A stretch of 64,000 nucleotides of DNA from Rheum nobile (GCA_027886185.1 WOAB01000528.1:1984001-2048000), one strand, 5' to 3'; shown: positions 1 through 11,634, counted from the first letter of the stretch. The notes: generated from the letters alone by a model not told the origin. Numbers and translations: made by a program.

Positions 1-698
1 ACCATAAGGAACCACTCTGACGAATATTGGTCAATCAGGGGGACGGGGTTGCATGGCCTTCAAAAATGGGCCCAGATGTCATCGTGGTTGGGCCCTGGTG
101 TACCTCCTCTCCAACTGTCGACTGTAGGGCCATCATCGTTGCCAAATAAATATAGGGTGAATGTATTCCTCCGTTTAGCAACATGATGCGCACCTCTCCG
201 TGGGGAACTCTGGACAGCTGGGTAAAACATTTTTTTTTTTGACTTTTTCTCCCCGTTTAAGGTCTTTTCGGGGTATCTTATTTTCGTCTTTTGCTCCCCG
301 TTTAAGGTTTTTTCGGGGCCCATTTTTTTTCGATTTTTTTGGCAATTTTTAAAATTTTTTTTTTTACCTGTGAAAATGCGGCGGTCGCCGTGAGGGGTGC
401 GGCGGTCGCCGTAATTGCGGCGGTCGCCGTAATTAAACGGCGGTCGCCGTTTTTAGGTCGTAGCCAACTTGCTTGGCGGGACATTTACGGCGGGCGCCGT
501 GAACTTCGCAGCGGGCGCCGTGAACACCATTTTCGTTTTTTCGCACTTCCTGCAGGTTAGTTCGACACAGAAAGGAAAAAATAAAAGGAAAACAACTGAA
601 TAAAGACTAAGGGAAAGAAAATAAACTACCAAATATCGGGTTGCCTCCCGAGCATCGCCTTGTTTACTGTCCTTGGCTCGACATAGTGCTCAACCTCT
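1..698 (-). mobile_element. 3' internal region of Athila-like LTR element
   Basis: Non-coding internal part of the minus-strand retroelement whose gag-protease remnant and 5' LTR lie to the right; its 3' LTR would be outside the window on the left. The stretch at about 635-665 (reading GGGTTGCCTCCCGAGC) is a phrase I recognise from many plant non-autonomous gypsy elements. Positions about 376-525 hold several copies of GGCGGTCGCCGT and GGCGGGCGCCGT, which recur in the LTR near 2884-2921. Short open frames here have no recognisable product. Confidence 0.5.
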
Positions 699-1847
699 TC
701 AACTCGGGTTGCTCCAATCACTTGAACTCCTGAGGTCTATGTCAGGGGGATGCCGCTTTGTGTGCTCCATGTTGAGCCTTTCCCCCATGCTTGTGTACTT
801 CATAATGGTTGGACCGCTGTTCATATCTATGAATGCACTTGACATCTTCAGAAACGGTCTACCCAGCATCTCAGGGCCTGCATGTTTGTTCTGCCCCGCA
901 TCCAGCATGTAAAAATTCGCCACCTGAATTAAGGCCTCCTTCTTGTGCTTCCCCTTTTGTTTCTTCTTTATATTTCCCAGCGCCCTTAAAAACTCTGTGT
1001 AGCGAGGGATGTAATTTGCCAGTTCGATCAAGGGAATGGTTGCCTCGCAGATACTGAAGGTTTCATATAGCTCTTTGTCGTCCTTCAACCTTCGAGTATC
1101 TTGGAATACCGCATGGAGGGGCGTGACGGGGTGCAGCGCAATGAGCGGGGAGGAGTTTAGACGCACATACTCATCATAGGCAGCCTCGAGAGGGTCGGGG
1201 GCTGTCGGGGCATTTTCGAGAGGAACGAGCGTCGCAGGATCGTTTTCGCGATCGCGACTCTCCTCCTCTTGGTCGCTGAATTCCTCCAGTCCCATAAAAT
1301 ACTCTTCTTCAGAAAGCACAACGCGGTCCAAAATATCATCTGGAATTCCCATCTCCTCAGTGGGTGAACCGAGGTCGAGGTATACCTCCCGCGGTCTTGG
1401 GTTCTCTTCTGCAGATATCTCGCTGTATTCTGCACCCGTCTCATAAATTTGTTCCTCTCTTTCAGCTAAGGGGGCGACATGCATCTGCTCAGTACTTTGT
1501 AGGGTCATCGAGAAGACATTCTCTTCCCGGTGCACCACTGGGTGAGATAGTGGTTCTGCCGACGTCATGGTCTCCATTCTGCTCACTGCTTGCACCATTT
1601 GCTCCGTCTGCCTCTCAATGATCTGGATATTGGACTTTATTTGTTGTTCAAGTTGGATCGTGTTCTGTTTGAAAGATCGAAACATGTCCTCCAATGACAT
1701 GGAGGGACTTGGATTGTGCACATAACTCGAATTAGAGTGATCTCTCCACCCTAGAGTGTATGCGTATGAGTATGGGTCATATTGCGGTTCCTGATGGAAG
1801 TGGGAAAATCTATCCATCTCTGTAACAAAATCAAAAAGGAAAAACAA
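699..1847 (-). pseudogene. gag-protease remnant, Athila-type gypsy element
   Basis: An open frame of 382 codons. Residues about 20-95 (a Tyr-rich PYSYAYTLGW segment, then SMSLEDMFRSF and a Gln-rich helix) resemble the C-terminal part of Athila gag. Residues about 150-260 are acidic linker. Residues about 275-310 (IPLIELANYIPRYTEFLRAL) match the conserved segment before the Athila protease, and near residue 335 LGRPFLKMSSAFIDM matches the end of the aspartic protease. Capsid, the protease active site, RT and integrase are missing, so this is an internally deleted, non-autonomous copy whose frame has stayed open. It lies about 80 bp inside the primer site. It is unlikely to be a host gene. Confidence 0.7.
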
Positions 1848-1929
1848 AAATCAATAGCACGGGTGTGGACCGTAAGATAGGTCCACACAAAAGTTGACGC
1901 ACAAATCGCACACAAAATAGATTATTGCC

Positions 1930-1947
1930 TCCCCGGCAACGACGCCA
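1930..1947 (-). other. primer binding site, tRNA-Asp type
   Basis: The plus strand reads TCCCCGGCAACGACGCCA, the 3' end of plant tRNA-Asp with one mismatch, so the minus strand is a primer binding site. It lies 3 bp from the LTR edge, which fixes the element as minus strand. This primer is typical of the Athila lineage. Confidence 0.85.
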
Positions 1948-1950
1948 AAT

Positions 1951-3316
1951 TGATAACAGGAATTTGTCGTTCTAATTCCTACTATGCAAAATATCCAAAC
2001 AAACCTTAAACCGTAGTCCTAGGTAAGTACATGTCGAATCCACAGGGAGGCGAATTCTATCTTAGTATGCAATTCGTATGTCAATCAGAAGTAACCAAAG
2101 GGTTTTTTTTGATTGTTTTAAGTAACTAAGCATGCAAAAGTAAACAACTAGATGTGATGAAATCAGTAATGGGGAAAATCACTTAGTCAAACAACATCCA
2201 CTATTCGTATGATAAGTTGATCATAGATACTCATTCAAAATCTCATGCAATGGTAATTCCAATTCCTTTTCAGATATAACTAATAGCACAACCAGATACT
2301 ATTAGCACTAACTAATTAAACAACCCTAAAACTATCAAGATTCAGTTTAACAGCAGCCTTACGGATAAGAATATAGTTGGATACAATTCTAGCATAAAAC
2401 AACCAGCTTTTATCCTAGAATGTAAATCAATTCTCTTCTGCATAAGACTAGCACAACCAGATACTAGTACGATGCAGTTGCTACTATGAAATAGATATGC
2501 TCAACCAGTAACAATCTAAATCTAGCAATAGATCAATAACAACAAACCCTAGTTGCGTCCAAATAGAGATTATCAATATCAATCATAAACAACTTAAGCA
2601 AGAGAAAGATAAAAACCATGCAATAGATTAAGAACAAGAGTCTCACAACTTTATCGAAACGAAACCTTCAACGTCTGACTAAGCCAGGGAGGCTTAGTTC
2701 TTCATAGCAAATACGTAGAGAGAAAATTAGGGTTCAAAGAAAAGATTCATGATATGCCTCTCTTTTCCCTTAAATACTAAAGGAAATAAAATCTGAAATT
2801 AACGTAAAACGAAATAATAAAATGTAATAAAAATAATCCAAATAAAACAAATATGGAAAACACGTTCGGCGGGCTTCTAACAGCGGCGGCGGTCGCCGTA
2901 ATGTTCACGGCGGGCGCCGTTGCTGTTCTTCGGTTCAGCTCCTGCAACACTTCCGTAGAAACGCCTCAACTTTTGATTCCCAACTCGGATTGCGCTCATA
3001 TTTTGAGGACTTGTAGTAGACTTCAAGATCTAACTCCTCGAATTGGAATCACTCCATTTGGACATCGGAGTAGAGAGAACGAACCAATTGAATTCAGCAT
3101 ATGGTTCTTCTACTCTTCATTGCACTCCTCTTCCTCGTCTTCTCAAGTGGTTTCTTCCTCAGTGTCTCATATGATATCCAAAACTGCTCAAACACCTCCA
3201 AATACACCAACTTCGCCCCCAAACGCCATACACATGAATGTGTCTAAATCTACCCGAATGGCACCAATAAAACCTCTAATGACTCTTACTTAAGCCCTAC
3301 AAAGTAGTGCTTATCA
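1951..3316 (-). mobile_element. 5' LTR of Athila-like element
   Basis: The LTR runs from TGATAA at 1951 to TTATCA at 3311-3316, perfectly inverted 6-bp ends, and abuts the primer site. The length of 1366 bp fits Athila LTRs. It contains the GGCGGTCGCCGT/GGCGGGCGCCGT motifs near 2884-2921 that are also found in the internal region. The plus-strand open frame at 2853-3293 inside it looks accidental. The partner LTR is outside the window, so the target duplication cannot be tested. Confidence 0.75.
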
Positions 3317-3828
3317 GTACCCTACCCTATATTTCCCTAACAAATCATCATAAGCAGTGTAAAAAGGAATGTACTTAAAACCGACACTTGATGTAAGCCT
3401 ACATCCACCCGAAAATACTCAAGTGTCTCCTTCTAATATATGACCCCAACGCCTCCCTAGTCTCGAAGCACCTCCACGATAGCTCTCTTGTACACGTCCT
3501 TCATATTCTTAGGATTAGATAAAAGAACTAGGTCCAATCAAGGTTATTTGGTTCCCTTGATTTTTCTCTTGCAAGTTTCTTATTTTGTTTTCTCTTTCAT
3601 AGTTTCCTTATATATTAACATTAGATAGTTTGGTTCTTTTGCAAGCAATTAGGCATGAAAATTATGTTATTTAAACTCTTATTTTCATTAATAAAAATAG
3701 GTTTTGGGTTTTAGTCAAACACGAGGAAATTCCTTGATAAAGCATTTAACTCTTGTTTATCTATTTCTACGTCAAAGCACTAACTTGTGCTAATCTATCC
3801 AACAACAGAGTTCCACGAGTGCTCTTCG
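3317..3828. other. no supported feature
   Basis: AT-rich sequence between the Athila-like LTR and the first LINE-like tail. I see no coding potential, repeat or RNA gene here. Confidence 0.4.
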
Positions 3829-4642
3829 TTTTTTTTTTGATAAGGTAAAAATTTGAGATCCGACAACAACGTCAGAATACTCGAGAGGCCGATAAAACGG
3901 CAACCAGAAAAAACCGGTTAAGAACAATAAAGCAAACAAAGGAAAATACAATAAGCAAAATCGAGCCTAACGAAACTAGAGAGAGAAGTGAGTCAAACAC
4001 AATTCACCAGACAGTGCCACCAGATCAAGGGTCAAACAGGAAAAATCTTGGACATGTGCTGAATGAACTACCATGACGTTTGCCCTCACCTAGATGAGGG
4101 GTCTTCAAGAGTCTCGACCACCCTGACGTTACCCGCTCCTACCCACCACTAAGGCTCGATTGCTAAGTTTTAGATCAGCTAGTGATCCGGGCTGTTTCCT
4201 CTCGACGATGAGAGCCTCAGACACAACCACGACTATACCCGGAACAACTCGGACTCCACCTAGATTAACTCAACAAAGCAAAGAAGTACAATACCCAAGC
4301 TTGCAAACCAGAAACACAACCAAACAAGAACAACAAAAACAAAAGAAGGAAATAAAAAAACGGAAAAGGCGGAATTGAATCCTGGTCCGGTCACGATTTC
4401 AGAAAACTCTCTAGTTGAACCTTTGTTTTTAGCAGGTTCATCGGCACTAGGCCCACTGCCCCCGACGAGCCATCGCCGCTACCATGGCACCCACCTCACC
4501 GGCCACGCGTCACCAGCAACACCGCCTCACCGGGTTTCGCTCCCGGCCTTCCGCCGCCACCACCTCTCCCCCCACCGCCACCCTCTCCTCTCCAACCTCC
4601 CCTTACCCCGCTGCTTCCTTCTTTTTCTCCCCTCCATGGCTG
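3829..4642 (-). mobile_element. LINE-like 3' tail, minus strand
   Basis: A poly-T run at about 3829-3838 followed by GATAAGG reads on the minus strand as a retroposon 3' end (CCTTATC then poly-A). Just inside it the minus strand carries CGGCCTCTCGAGT, also present close to the 3' end of the plus-strand tail at 6.7 kb, so the two tails appear to belong to one family in opposite orientation. The inner boundary is uncertain. The GC-rich part (about 4450-4640) has open frames of low complexity with no domain. Confidence 0.4.
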
Positions 4643-4647
4643 ATGGC

Positions 4648-6043
4648 TGATGTGGTTAAAACCTACCCGCAAGTGTACGAGATCAGTTGCAGTAATCAAG
4701 TGTCGATCCCACAGAGACCAATGTAATATTAATTGAAACGCTACTAGTGAACTAGGCCAGGAAAATAAGGAATTGTGGAAAACTATAACTAAACTATGAA
4801 ATAATAATAAAGAAAAAAAATAAAAATCTATGGGATAAATGTGTCTAAGGTTAAGGATCACCGCAACGATGCAACAGTAAATAAAATCACACTTCACCTG
4901 AATCTAGTCCAAATTATTTGAAGGTAGGCTATCTAAGGTAATCTACTAACTCCTTTCAGATGATAGTAAACGTGCCTAGACTAAACTAACAATCGTTGTC
5001 GCGCATAGCTAATCTCATCAAAACCCTTTAACGCACTTAGAGTCTAGGGATAAACTGAAATAACATTCGCTGTCGCGCTCCGCTAATCCAACCCAAACCT
5101 AGAACATCTATGATAGCCTATTAATCATCAAGAGTAATTAAGTTGCTTTCACACAAATAACACTCAGGTTCGATTCCTAGGATTCCAGTAGAAGTTATCA
5201 CCTCTCAGTCTCAAACCCTACCTGACTACCTAATAAAGTTATCACATTTCAGTCTCAAATTCTAATAGGATCCATTTCGCATAGGCTACTATGGGCATAA
5301 AACATCTAGGAATGAATCAAATATTATTTCAATTCAGACAAAGAAATAATTCTAATTACATATACATCGTCGGAATCACCCCAACCTTAGAAATAGAAAT
5401 TTAGCCAAACATAATTGAAGACATACTCAATAGATTTAAACTAACCAACAACATATATAAATTATTCAATAAATGCGGGAGATAAAAAAACTTAATCTCA
5501 ATATAGAAATAATCCAAGTTGATCAAAGGCTAGAATAATAATACCAAAATCTTCAAAGTGCTAAAGCCAAAAAATCCCTTCTTGAAATTCAATTCTTGTA
5601 CGTGCGTCTGTCTCAAACTGAAAACAAAACTAAAACTCCGACAAGGCTAAAATTCCCTCTCAAACCTAAATTAAAGCTACGTTATAAAGTCCAAACTCCT
5701 CCCAGCTAACCTCTCTCTCCGAAGTGGCGGGTGAGGCCCAATTGAAATACTTGGCCCGAATAGCAGTACATGGAAACGTCTCCCAACTGCTCCTGTAGCC
5801 GCATGCTTTGCAATGCTGGGCCGTGGCCCACTATTAAATTTTGCTTGTGCATTGGACCAACTTATTTAATCTCGTATCACCCTTAAATTGCACCTAAAAT
5901 ACATGAAATCATAAAATTACGAGTGTAGACTTCGAATACAAATTAATACAAAATTAATAATAAAAGATATAAAATATGCATGCAAATGAACTATTCTAAT
6001 ATGCAACTAGACTCCTAAAATATGTATAAATTAGGAGTCATCA
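4648..6043. mobile_element. solo LTR with perfect target duplication
   Basis: The element begins TGATG (4648) and ends CATCA (6039-6043), and is flanked on both sides by the identical 5-mer ATGGC (4643-4647 and 6044-6048). That is the footprint of an LTR retrotransposon reduced to one LTR by unequal recombination. The segment near 4660-4740 (GTGTCGATCCCACAG) resembles the outer part of gypsy LTRs and is loosely comparable to the start of the LTR at 1951. No internal genes are left. It split a GC-rich sequence whose halves are at 4375-4642 and from 6049. Confidence 0.85.
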
Positions 6044-6048
6044 ATGGC

Positions 6049-6740
6049 TCCATTCTCTAGTCTTCACGAAGGCTCGACCGCTTCGACCAGATCCAGATCC
6101 CGCCCCCAGAGTCACCGAACCACGACGGCTCGAGCCTCAAGTGCTCGACCAGTCAGATCCACGACGGGTCGAGGGCTGGACACCACACCAGGCCACCCGT
6201 GGGACCGCCACGAGTCCACGACCAGTCAAGTCGACCACGAGTCAAATCTCGACTTTGGTGGGCCCAGTTTCAAAGCCCATTGCTCCCTTGCTTTGAAATT
6301 TTGGTTCCTTGTTTGCTGTGTGTTACATTCTCTACTGTTGCAGGTTTCCTTTTGGTTTGATTGGAGATTGTTGTTTCGATTCGAGATAAGATAGTGATCG
6401 TGTGATCCCTGGTGGTTTCTACTGACGAAATGCCTCCAGATTGTGTCTTGTCTCTTCTTTCCGGCTGCTTCAAACGCCTTGTTGGTGGTTTTCAACCCAT
6501 GTTTGAAGACTTTCTCGTAGATTAAGCCTTGTTTTGGTTTGCTTGCTCGATCGTGTCTGTATCCTTGTTTCTTTTGTTGTGTCTGTTGTTTTTTTATTTT
6601 TGTTTTTGTTCTTTGTTTTTGTGTTTGTTCTGTTGGTTGGTTGCTTTGTCGGGTGTCCCGACGCCGTTTGCTCGGCCTCTCGAGTTTCCAGGTTTGGTTG
6701 TTCTGGATTTTTAAATTCTTACTTTATCAAAAAAAAAGAG
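6049..6740 (+). mobile_element. LINE-like 3' tail, plus strand
   Basis: T-rich, untranslated-looking sequence ending in ACTTTATC followed by a run of nine A (about 6729-6738), the shape of a LINE or retroposon 3' end. CGGCCTCTCGAGT near 6673 is shared with the inverted tail at 3.9 kb. Open frames in the T-rich part are compositional. No RT domain is present, so if this is a LINE it is 5'-truncated. Confidence 0.4.
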
Positions 6741-6849
6741 GCATGATCGAATGCAAATTATGCTTTTTGTGAAAAATGTAGACGCATCTAGTACGTGCGT
6801 TCCTCATCATTGTGCGGTCAGTATACAATACACACATTTAATAAAAAAA

Positions 6850-6925
6850 TTGGCTTGTAGCCCAGTGGTAGGCATTAGCAAAAGCTCAAGGGTTCAATTC
6901 CTATGAGGTGCGCCCCTCCTGTTTT
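6850..6925 (+). other. tRNA-like SINE head remnant
   Basis: The motif TAGCCCAGTGGT fits a pol III A box and GGTTCAATTCC fits a B box, with about 30 bp between. The flanks do not form a full tRNA cloverleaf, so this is probably a tRNA-derived SINE fragment. No matching SINE tail was located. Confidence 0.4.
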
Positions 6926-6974
6926 TGTAATTCTTTCGTTCCACTATATGGTCCACATAACGTATAAACCTTTA

Positions 6975-7368
6975 CCGTCTGTTTGGCAATCAAATAATGG
7001 GTAGAAAGGAAAGGGAGAGAAAATATGAAAAATTAAGAAAGGGAAGGAAAAGGGAGAAGACCTTAGTAGAGGGGAGGGATTTTATGTTCTTTCTTTTGTT
7101 TGGATGAAGGGGGGTTTGAGAGAGAAAATTGAACTAAAATTTATTGTATTTATTTTATCATTTTTTACTTTCAAAACTCTCATTAGAGCTTTCCATCCAA
7201 ATTCTATCATTTTGGAGTGATCTACTTTTCCTCTCATTCTCCTCTTATTTCTCCCTCAAATCCACTCAATTCTCTTCATTAATACTAACCAAACAAGAGA
7301 AACTATCTACCCTTATTTCCCTCCCCTTCAAATCCTTCCAAATCTCTCCAACCAAACATAGTGTTAGT
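6975..7368. mobile_element. MITE-like inverted-repeat element
   Basis: The left end contains GTCTGTTTGG and the right end CCAAACATAG. The left half is purine-rich (aagg/gaga) and the right half pyrimidine-rich (tttccctcc), as expected for an imperfect foldback. The ends resemble a frequent plant MITE type built on CTATGTTTGG. No clean target duplication was found and the boundaries are approximate. Confidence 0.4.
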
Positions 7369-7562
7369 ATATTTTTATAATCCACAATATTAGACATTAT
7401 ATGAAGTTTTAAAAAAAAATAAGTATAAATCTAAGATAACTATATATGCACATTAAGATGTATCATATAAATCCCTACTGTTTCTATGAACCAAAAAATG
7501 TAAATCTCAACAAATGTGATCAAAGTAGTATATATGAGCATTAGGGGCTATATGCTAACATT

Positions 7563-8330
7563 CAGTGGCGGAATCAGGAAAGTTTGAAAGAGGGGGCATA
7601 TTAGTTTTAGCAACGGGCCGATCAAGTACGGACAAATAATAAAATCTTATTATTAATATTAACTAATGAATTTAAATTGTATAATTAATTTTATATCCAG
7701 TCTAAATTATTACATACTGAAACCATTTTATATATACACATTCAAGATTTATTCTTTTTATATTATGTATAATTATTCTCATAATAATTAATATCATAAC
7801 ATACTAATGCTATTTTTTATATACATATGCTAGAGTTAAGAGTTAAGACATATGCCATTTGATACTTTTCAAATTTTATAATATTCATATCACATACAAT
7901 TTATTAATCTTGAATTTCTTATCCTAACAGTCTTTTCATTGCTCTTCCTTAAATAAATATTACCTTTAATAATAGATAACCAATCTATTTTTTGTAAATA
8001 AAATAATTGTAGTAAAATAAAAACTAGTTAGATATGAAAATATATCCTAGTCAATTATATATCTATGTCTAACCAACTTAATTAGGCAAAAAAAAAATCA
8101 ATATAAAACAAAATTAATTATGAACAACATTGTAAAAAAAAAAACAAGAGAGAAATGGGCTTTACAAGGATCGAACACAAGTTCATTGGACAACAACATG
8201 GAGTGTACTAAGCAACCAACTGAACTATATTTTATTTGTGTCTACTATTTACACTAATAAAAATGTATATTGGACTAGAGAAAAAGAGGGGGCACGGGCC
8301 CCCCCTGGCCCCTCCCTAGTTCCGCCTGTG
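7563..8330 (+). mobile_element. non-autonomous hAT element 1
   Basis: It starts CAGTGGCGGAATCAGG and ends CCTAGTTCCGCCTGTG, inverted to each other around GGCGGAA. The 8-mer CTAACATT flanks both sides (7555-7562 and 8331-8338), the target size expected of hAT elements. The ends resemble the CAGNGGCGGAxCCAGG termini of the Tip100-like hAT branch. There is no transposase; the 768-bp interior is AT-rich and carries a tRNA-like promoter on the minus strand near its right end, as does the related element at 44.87-45.35 kb. Confidence 0.8.
8155..8232 (-). ncRNA. tRNA-like pol III promoter inside hAT element 1
   Basis: Read on the minus strand, TATAGTTCAGTTGGTTGC (8212-8229) fits an A box and GTGTTCGATCCTT (8166-8178) a B box. 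Spacing is about 35 bp, near that of a tRNA gene. Acceptor-stem pairing is not convincing, so this looks like a tRNA-derived or SINE-derived core rather than a functional tRNA. Confidence 0.5.
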
Positions 8331-8625
8331 CTAACATTCACACGCAACAAATAAACGTATGTTATACAGAGAATGGAAAACGCGCACGAATGTTTTTAGG
8401 AAAATAAATATAAACTTGAACATGATACACTGAATATAGATTGAACCGAGACTTCTCACAAGCACAAGATGTAGCCTATGAGGGATTAGAACATATATCT
8501 ATGTGTACCAACACATTGCTATACCATTCAAGCTAGGCTATGACAAAATCAGTTATTTGGATATGTAACACATGAACCCTTAGTCGTTTCCATGGTACAA
8601 GAAATATGAAAAAAGAACGTGAACA

Positions 8626-9342
8626 TCTATATACTACTACTAAAGCCGTAATTATCTCTCCTACGTATCGTTCATCTAAGTATGCCACGTCATCAAATAA
8701 TTATGTATATTTACCTATTCACCCTTATTCTATTTACAATTTATTTTTATCTTTTATTTATATAAATGTCCTAAATTATCACCCCAAAATATATCCCATT
8801 GTACATGATAATTATGCACTTACCAAAAACATTATTATCATACTTAATTAGTATCCATAATATAATATGTACGTTAATGGTCCGTAAATTCCATTATAAA
8901 GATATGTATATAGATAGATGATCCGTAAATAATTAGTGTTATACGGTTCATCCACCAACATACATATAATTATGCACTTACGAAAAATAGTATTATCATA
9001 CTTAATTAGTGTTCATGGTTTAATAAAGGTGAATAGATTGTCCGTAAACTCCATTATAAAGAATACAATATGCAGTTTTATTTTAGTACAGTTTTATTTT
9101 TAATAATTATATAAAATTCTTGATTTATATTTTCTTCTATTCATTTAAATTCACACATCTACCTTCAGTTTTCATCCTACAATACACCTTATAAATTATT
9201 TCAATCAAGAAATTATCTTTCTGATATATCATGTTAATTTTCCTATATAATTCTCTTTTATATTTTACGTACTATAAATAAATTTAAATTTATTCTTAAA
9301 ATATATGACTATACTCGTGCAAGGCACGGAGACACATGCTAG
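8626..9342 (+). mobile_element. short non-autonomous Helitron
   Basis: The 5' end is TCTATATACTACTACTAAAG at 8626. The 3' end carries the short stem CGTGC-AAG-GCACG (9316-9328) followed 10 bp later by CTAG (9339-9342). It is inserted between A (8625) and T (9343), as Helitrons are. The 717-bp interior is AT-rich and non-coding; a GCCACGTCAT motif lies near the 5' end. Its 5' end resembles those of blocks A (29797) and B (50547). Confidence 0.75.
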
Positions 9343-10060
9343 TTAAGGTACTATACATGAACTGATATGAACATATACATTCAACATGTGAATCGAAGTA
9401 TCTAATGAAATTAAATATGAACCATACACGTATATTTATGAACATAAACATGCTACACATGGAGCTCATTTTGCCATCTAGACTTCTAGTAGCAAAATCT
9501 CAAATAACGAATCAAAATGGTTTTCTATTGCACCACGGAATAAAATTTTGTAGGAAAAGACAGACCTAGTGGAACTCATATCAAACTAATTTTATGAACC
9601 CTAGAACTTTTAGCTTTCATTGTATGAACCCTAGAATTTGAAAACCAAAAAGAGAGTATGAGATGATTAATCACCTTGTTGTGAACTATTTTTGCATGAA
9701 AGCTCCTCATCATTTGTCATGGCGTGAAATAGATATTGCATGAAGGAACAAAGTGAGTCAAAAACAAATTGTGCATGATGCACGAAGTTAGATTTTAGGA
9801 GGCTGTGGGTGAGGGAATGTGATTCCAACTTCAATTGCGGGTGCACAAACCAGATGATATATTCGATTGTGGGTGCTCCTTCAATGGCGATTCTTCCTTC
9901 ACGCAAAAGGATTTCTTTCGAGGACAGAAAATATGCGGGAGGCGATTTACTCTCGCAGATTTAGAAGAAAGGGATTCGTGGGAGAAGGAAGAATAAAGGA
10001 GATTGTCTTATGGTTTTGAAGAATGAGAAAGAAGTCTAGGTGAATATGTATTTTATGGGG
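9343..10060. other. no supported feature
   Basis: AT-rich DNA between the short Helitron and the chromovirus LTR. Minus-strand open frames at 9667-9906 and near 10 kb have no recognisable domains. Confidence 0.35.
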
Positions 10061-10320
10061 TGTTTACAATATATTCTATGAGAAAGTAGCCGATCAAGAT
10101 AGTTGAGCTTCCATGGAAGCTCAAGATTATAAGGATATGGAGAGAAAGAAGGGAAGGAAGGAAAGGGAAGGAAGCAAGGAAGAAGGAATTGGTTTACTGT
10201 TCGATTGATGATCCAACTGAATTCTGTTACAGCCTTTAGAGGCATATTACTCTACTTGCCCACTTTGACAAGTAATTACAAGAATTCACTCAACTTTCCC
10301 ACTTATACACATTCCAAACA
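10061..10320 (-). mobile_element. 3' LTR of decayed chromovirus
   Basis: A candidate LTR with perfectly inverted ends TGTTT (10061) and AAACA (10316-10320), directly beside a polypurine tract and the 3' end of the chromovirus pol remnant. The partner 5' LTR was not found on the right, so identity as an LTR rests on position and ends only. Confidence 0.6.
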
Positions 10321-10323
10321 ATA

Positions 10324-10335
10324 CTCCCCCCCAAG
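10324..10335 (-). other. polypurine tract
   Basis: CTCCCCCCCCAA on the plus strand is a G-rich purine tract on the minus strand, 3 bp from the LTR edge. This is where plus-strand DNA synthesis would be primed in a minus-strand element. Confidence 0.6.
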
Positions 10336-10350
10336 GAATTTACCTTTTCA

Positions 10351-10539
10351 TCAAGGTGTGGAAAATGCAGGAAATTGATGTAAGAGATGACCAACAGGCT
10401 CCCAAGTTTCCTCTTCAAAAGGTAAATTCACCCACTTAACCAACCATTCTGTAACAGGCTCACCATTGGCCAAATACTGCACACGAGTGTCTAATATTGC
10501 TTTAGGAGCAACCACAATTTCTCCAGAGGGAGTGGCCAC
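10351..10539 (-). pseudogene. chromodomain end of gypsy integrase
   Basis: The frame has VKWVNLPFEEETWEP near residues 35-49, the core of a retrotransposon chromodomain (aromatic-rich VKWxxLP, then TWEP). In the family this module follows integrase and is thought to guide insertion by binding histone tails. It classes the element as a chromovirus of Ty3/gypsy. It is separated from the integrase fragment by about 130 bp and frame breaks. Confidence 0.75.
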
Positions 10540-10672
10540 TGGAGGAGCAGAGGAAGCTGCAATGTGACTGCCAATGCATTACTTCAATTGAGAAACATGA
10601 AACACAGGATGCAACTTAGCATGAGCAAGTAAGGCTAATCGATAGGCAATTGTACACATGGCACATGAATTC

Positions 10673-11011
10673 CTAGGCAACCTTAGCAGCAGTGAATGGA
10701 TGAGCTAAAGGAATGAAATGTGCATACTTAGTCAACATGACCACGACTACCATCATGGCATTTCTTCCATTTGAGCGAGGAAACCCTTCAACAAAATCCA
10801 TTCTCAATTGACTCCAAGCCTGTTGGGGAATTGGAAGAGGTTGGAGTAGACCAAGAGAAGCCATAGTCTCATGCTTATGCCTCTGACAGATATCATATTC
10901 CTTAACAAATTGATCAACAAAAGCCTTCATGTTAGGCCAATAAAAGACTGACTTAAGCCTCTGATAAGTTGCACGTATTCCAGAATGACCTCCAAGAGCA
11001 TCATTGTGCAA
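10673..11011 (-). pseudogene. integrase fragment of chromovirus
   Basis: The start HNDALGGHSGIRATYQRL is the first half of the integrase zinc-binding HHCC region. DICQRHKHE shows the CxxC half with one Cys changed (CQRH). QAWSQLRMDFVEGFPRS is the start of the catalytic core with the first catalytic Asp present. The rest of the core is missing before the chromodomain, so the integrase cannot be functional. Confidence 0.75.
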
Positions 11012-11130
11012 ATCCTGAAGAAGCTTTGATCTCAGTGACTTATATGAATCAATCTAAATTCTACCTTTGTACCTGAGAACACCTTGTTGAAATTTATAAG
11101 GAGAACTATCATCAAGCAAGCTTTGGGCAA

Positions 11131-11634
11131 TTAATTTATCGCCTTAGCATCTCCTTTGTAGCTCTCAGCTACTCGAGTCATCCACACAGGTTCCACAGTC
11201 ATAGTCAGTGCACACGTAGTAGTTTCAACACGCCTAGATAGTGCATCTGTGACCCTGTTCTCCTTGCCTTTTGTATAAGTAATAGAGTAAGATAAACCAA
11301 GAAGCTTTCGCTTAACCTTATTTTGTAAGTGAGTAGTGATATGTTGCTTTAACAAATGCTTGAGAGGTTGGTGATCAGTTCTTGTGTAGAAATGAGAAGG
11401 CTCCAAATAATGCCTCCATTTGCCGACAACCAACAACATAGCCAACAGTTCATTCTCATAAGTAGAGAGAAGTAAATTCTGACCATGGAGAGCCTTACTA
11501 ATATAAGCTAGGGGTCGCCCTTGCTGCATCAAAACAACACCAATACCTGAATCACACGCATTTGTCTCTAACTCAAATGGCAAGGAAAAATTAGGCAAGC
11601 CTAAAACTAGAGGAGATGAGAGCTTAGCTTTCAA
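11131..11634 (-). pseudogene. RNase H domain of chromovirus
   Basis: Matches the Ty3/gypsy RNase H: a start around PFELETNACDSGIGVVLMQ, then RPLAYISKAL, STYENELLAM, and near the end YTKGKENRVTDALSRR. The canonical DAS at the first catalytic position reads NACDSG, suggesting a disrupted active site. Frame breaks separate it from RT and from integrase. Confidence 0.8.

Noticed and set aside
367..525. CRISPR-like array of GGCGGTCGCCGT repeats
   Set aside because: Repeats are only 12 bp, spacing is irregular, and the context is a plant retroelement.
2853..3293. Open frame of 146 codons in the first LTR
   Set aside because: It is antisense to the element inside an LTR, with no domain and no splice or promoter context.
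8155..8232. Functional tRNA gene (also at 45172-45240 and 6850-6925)
   Set aside because: A and B boxes are good, but acceptor stems do not pair and there is no clean terminator; only 49521-49593 is a full tRNA.
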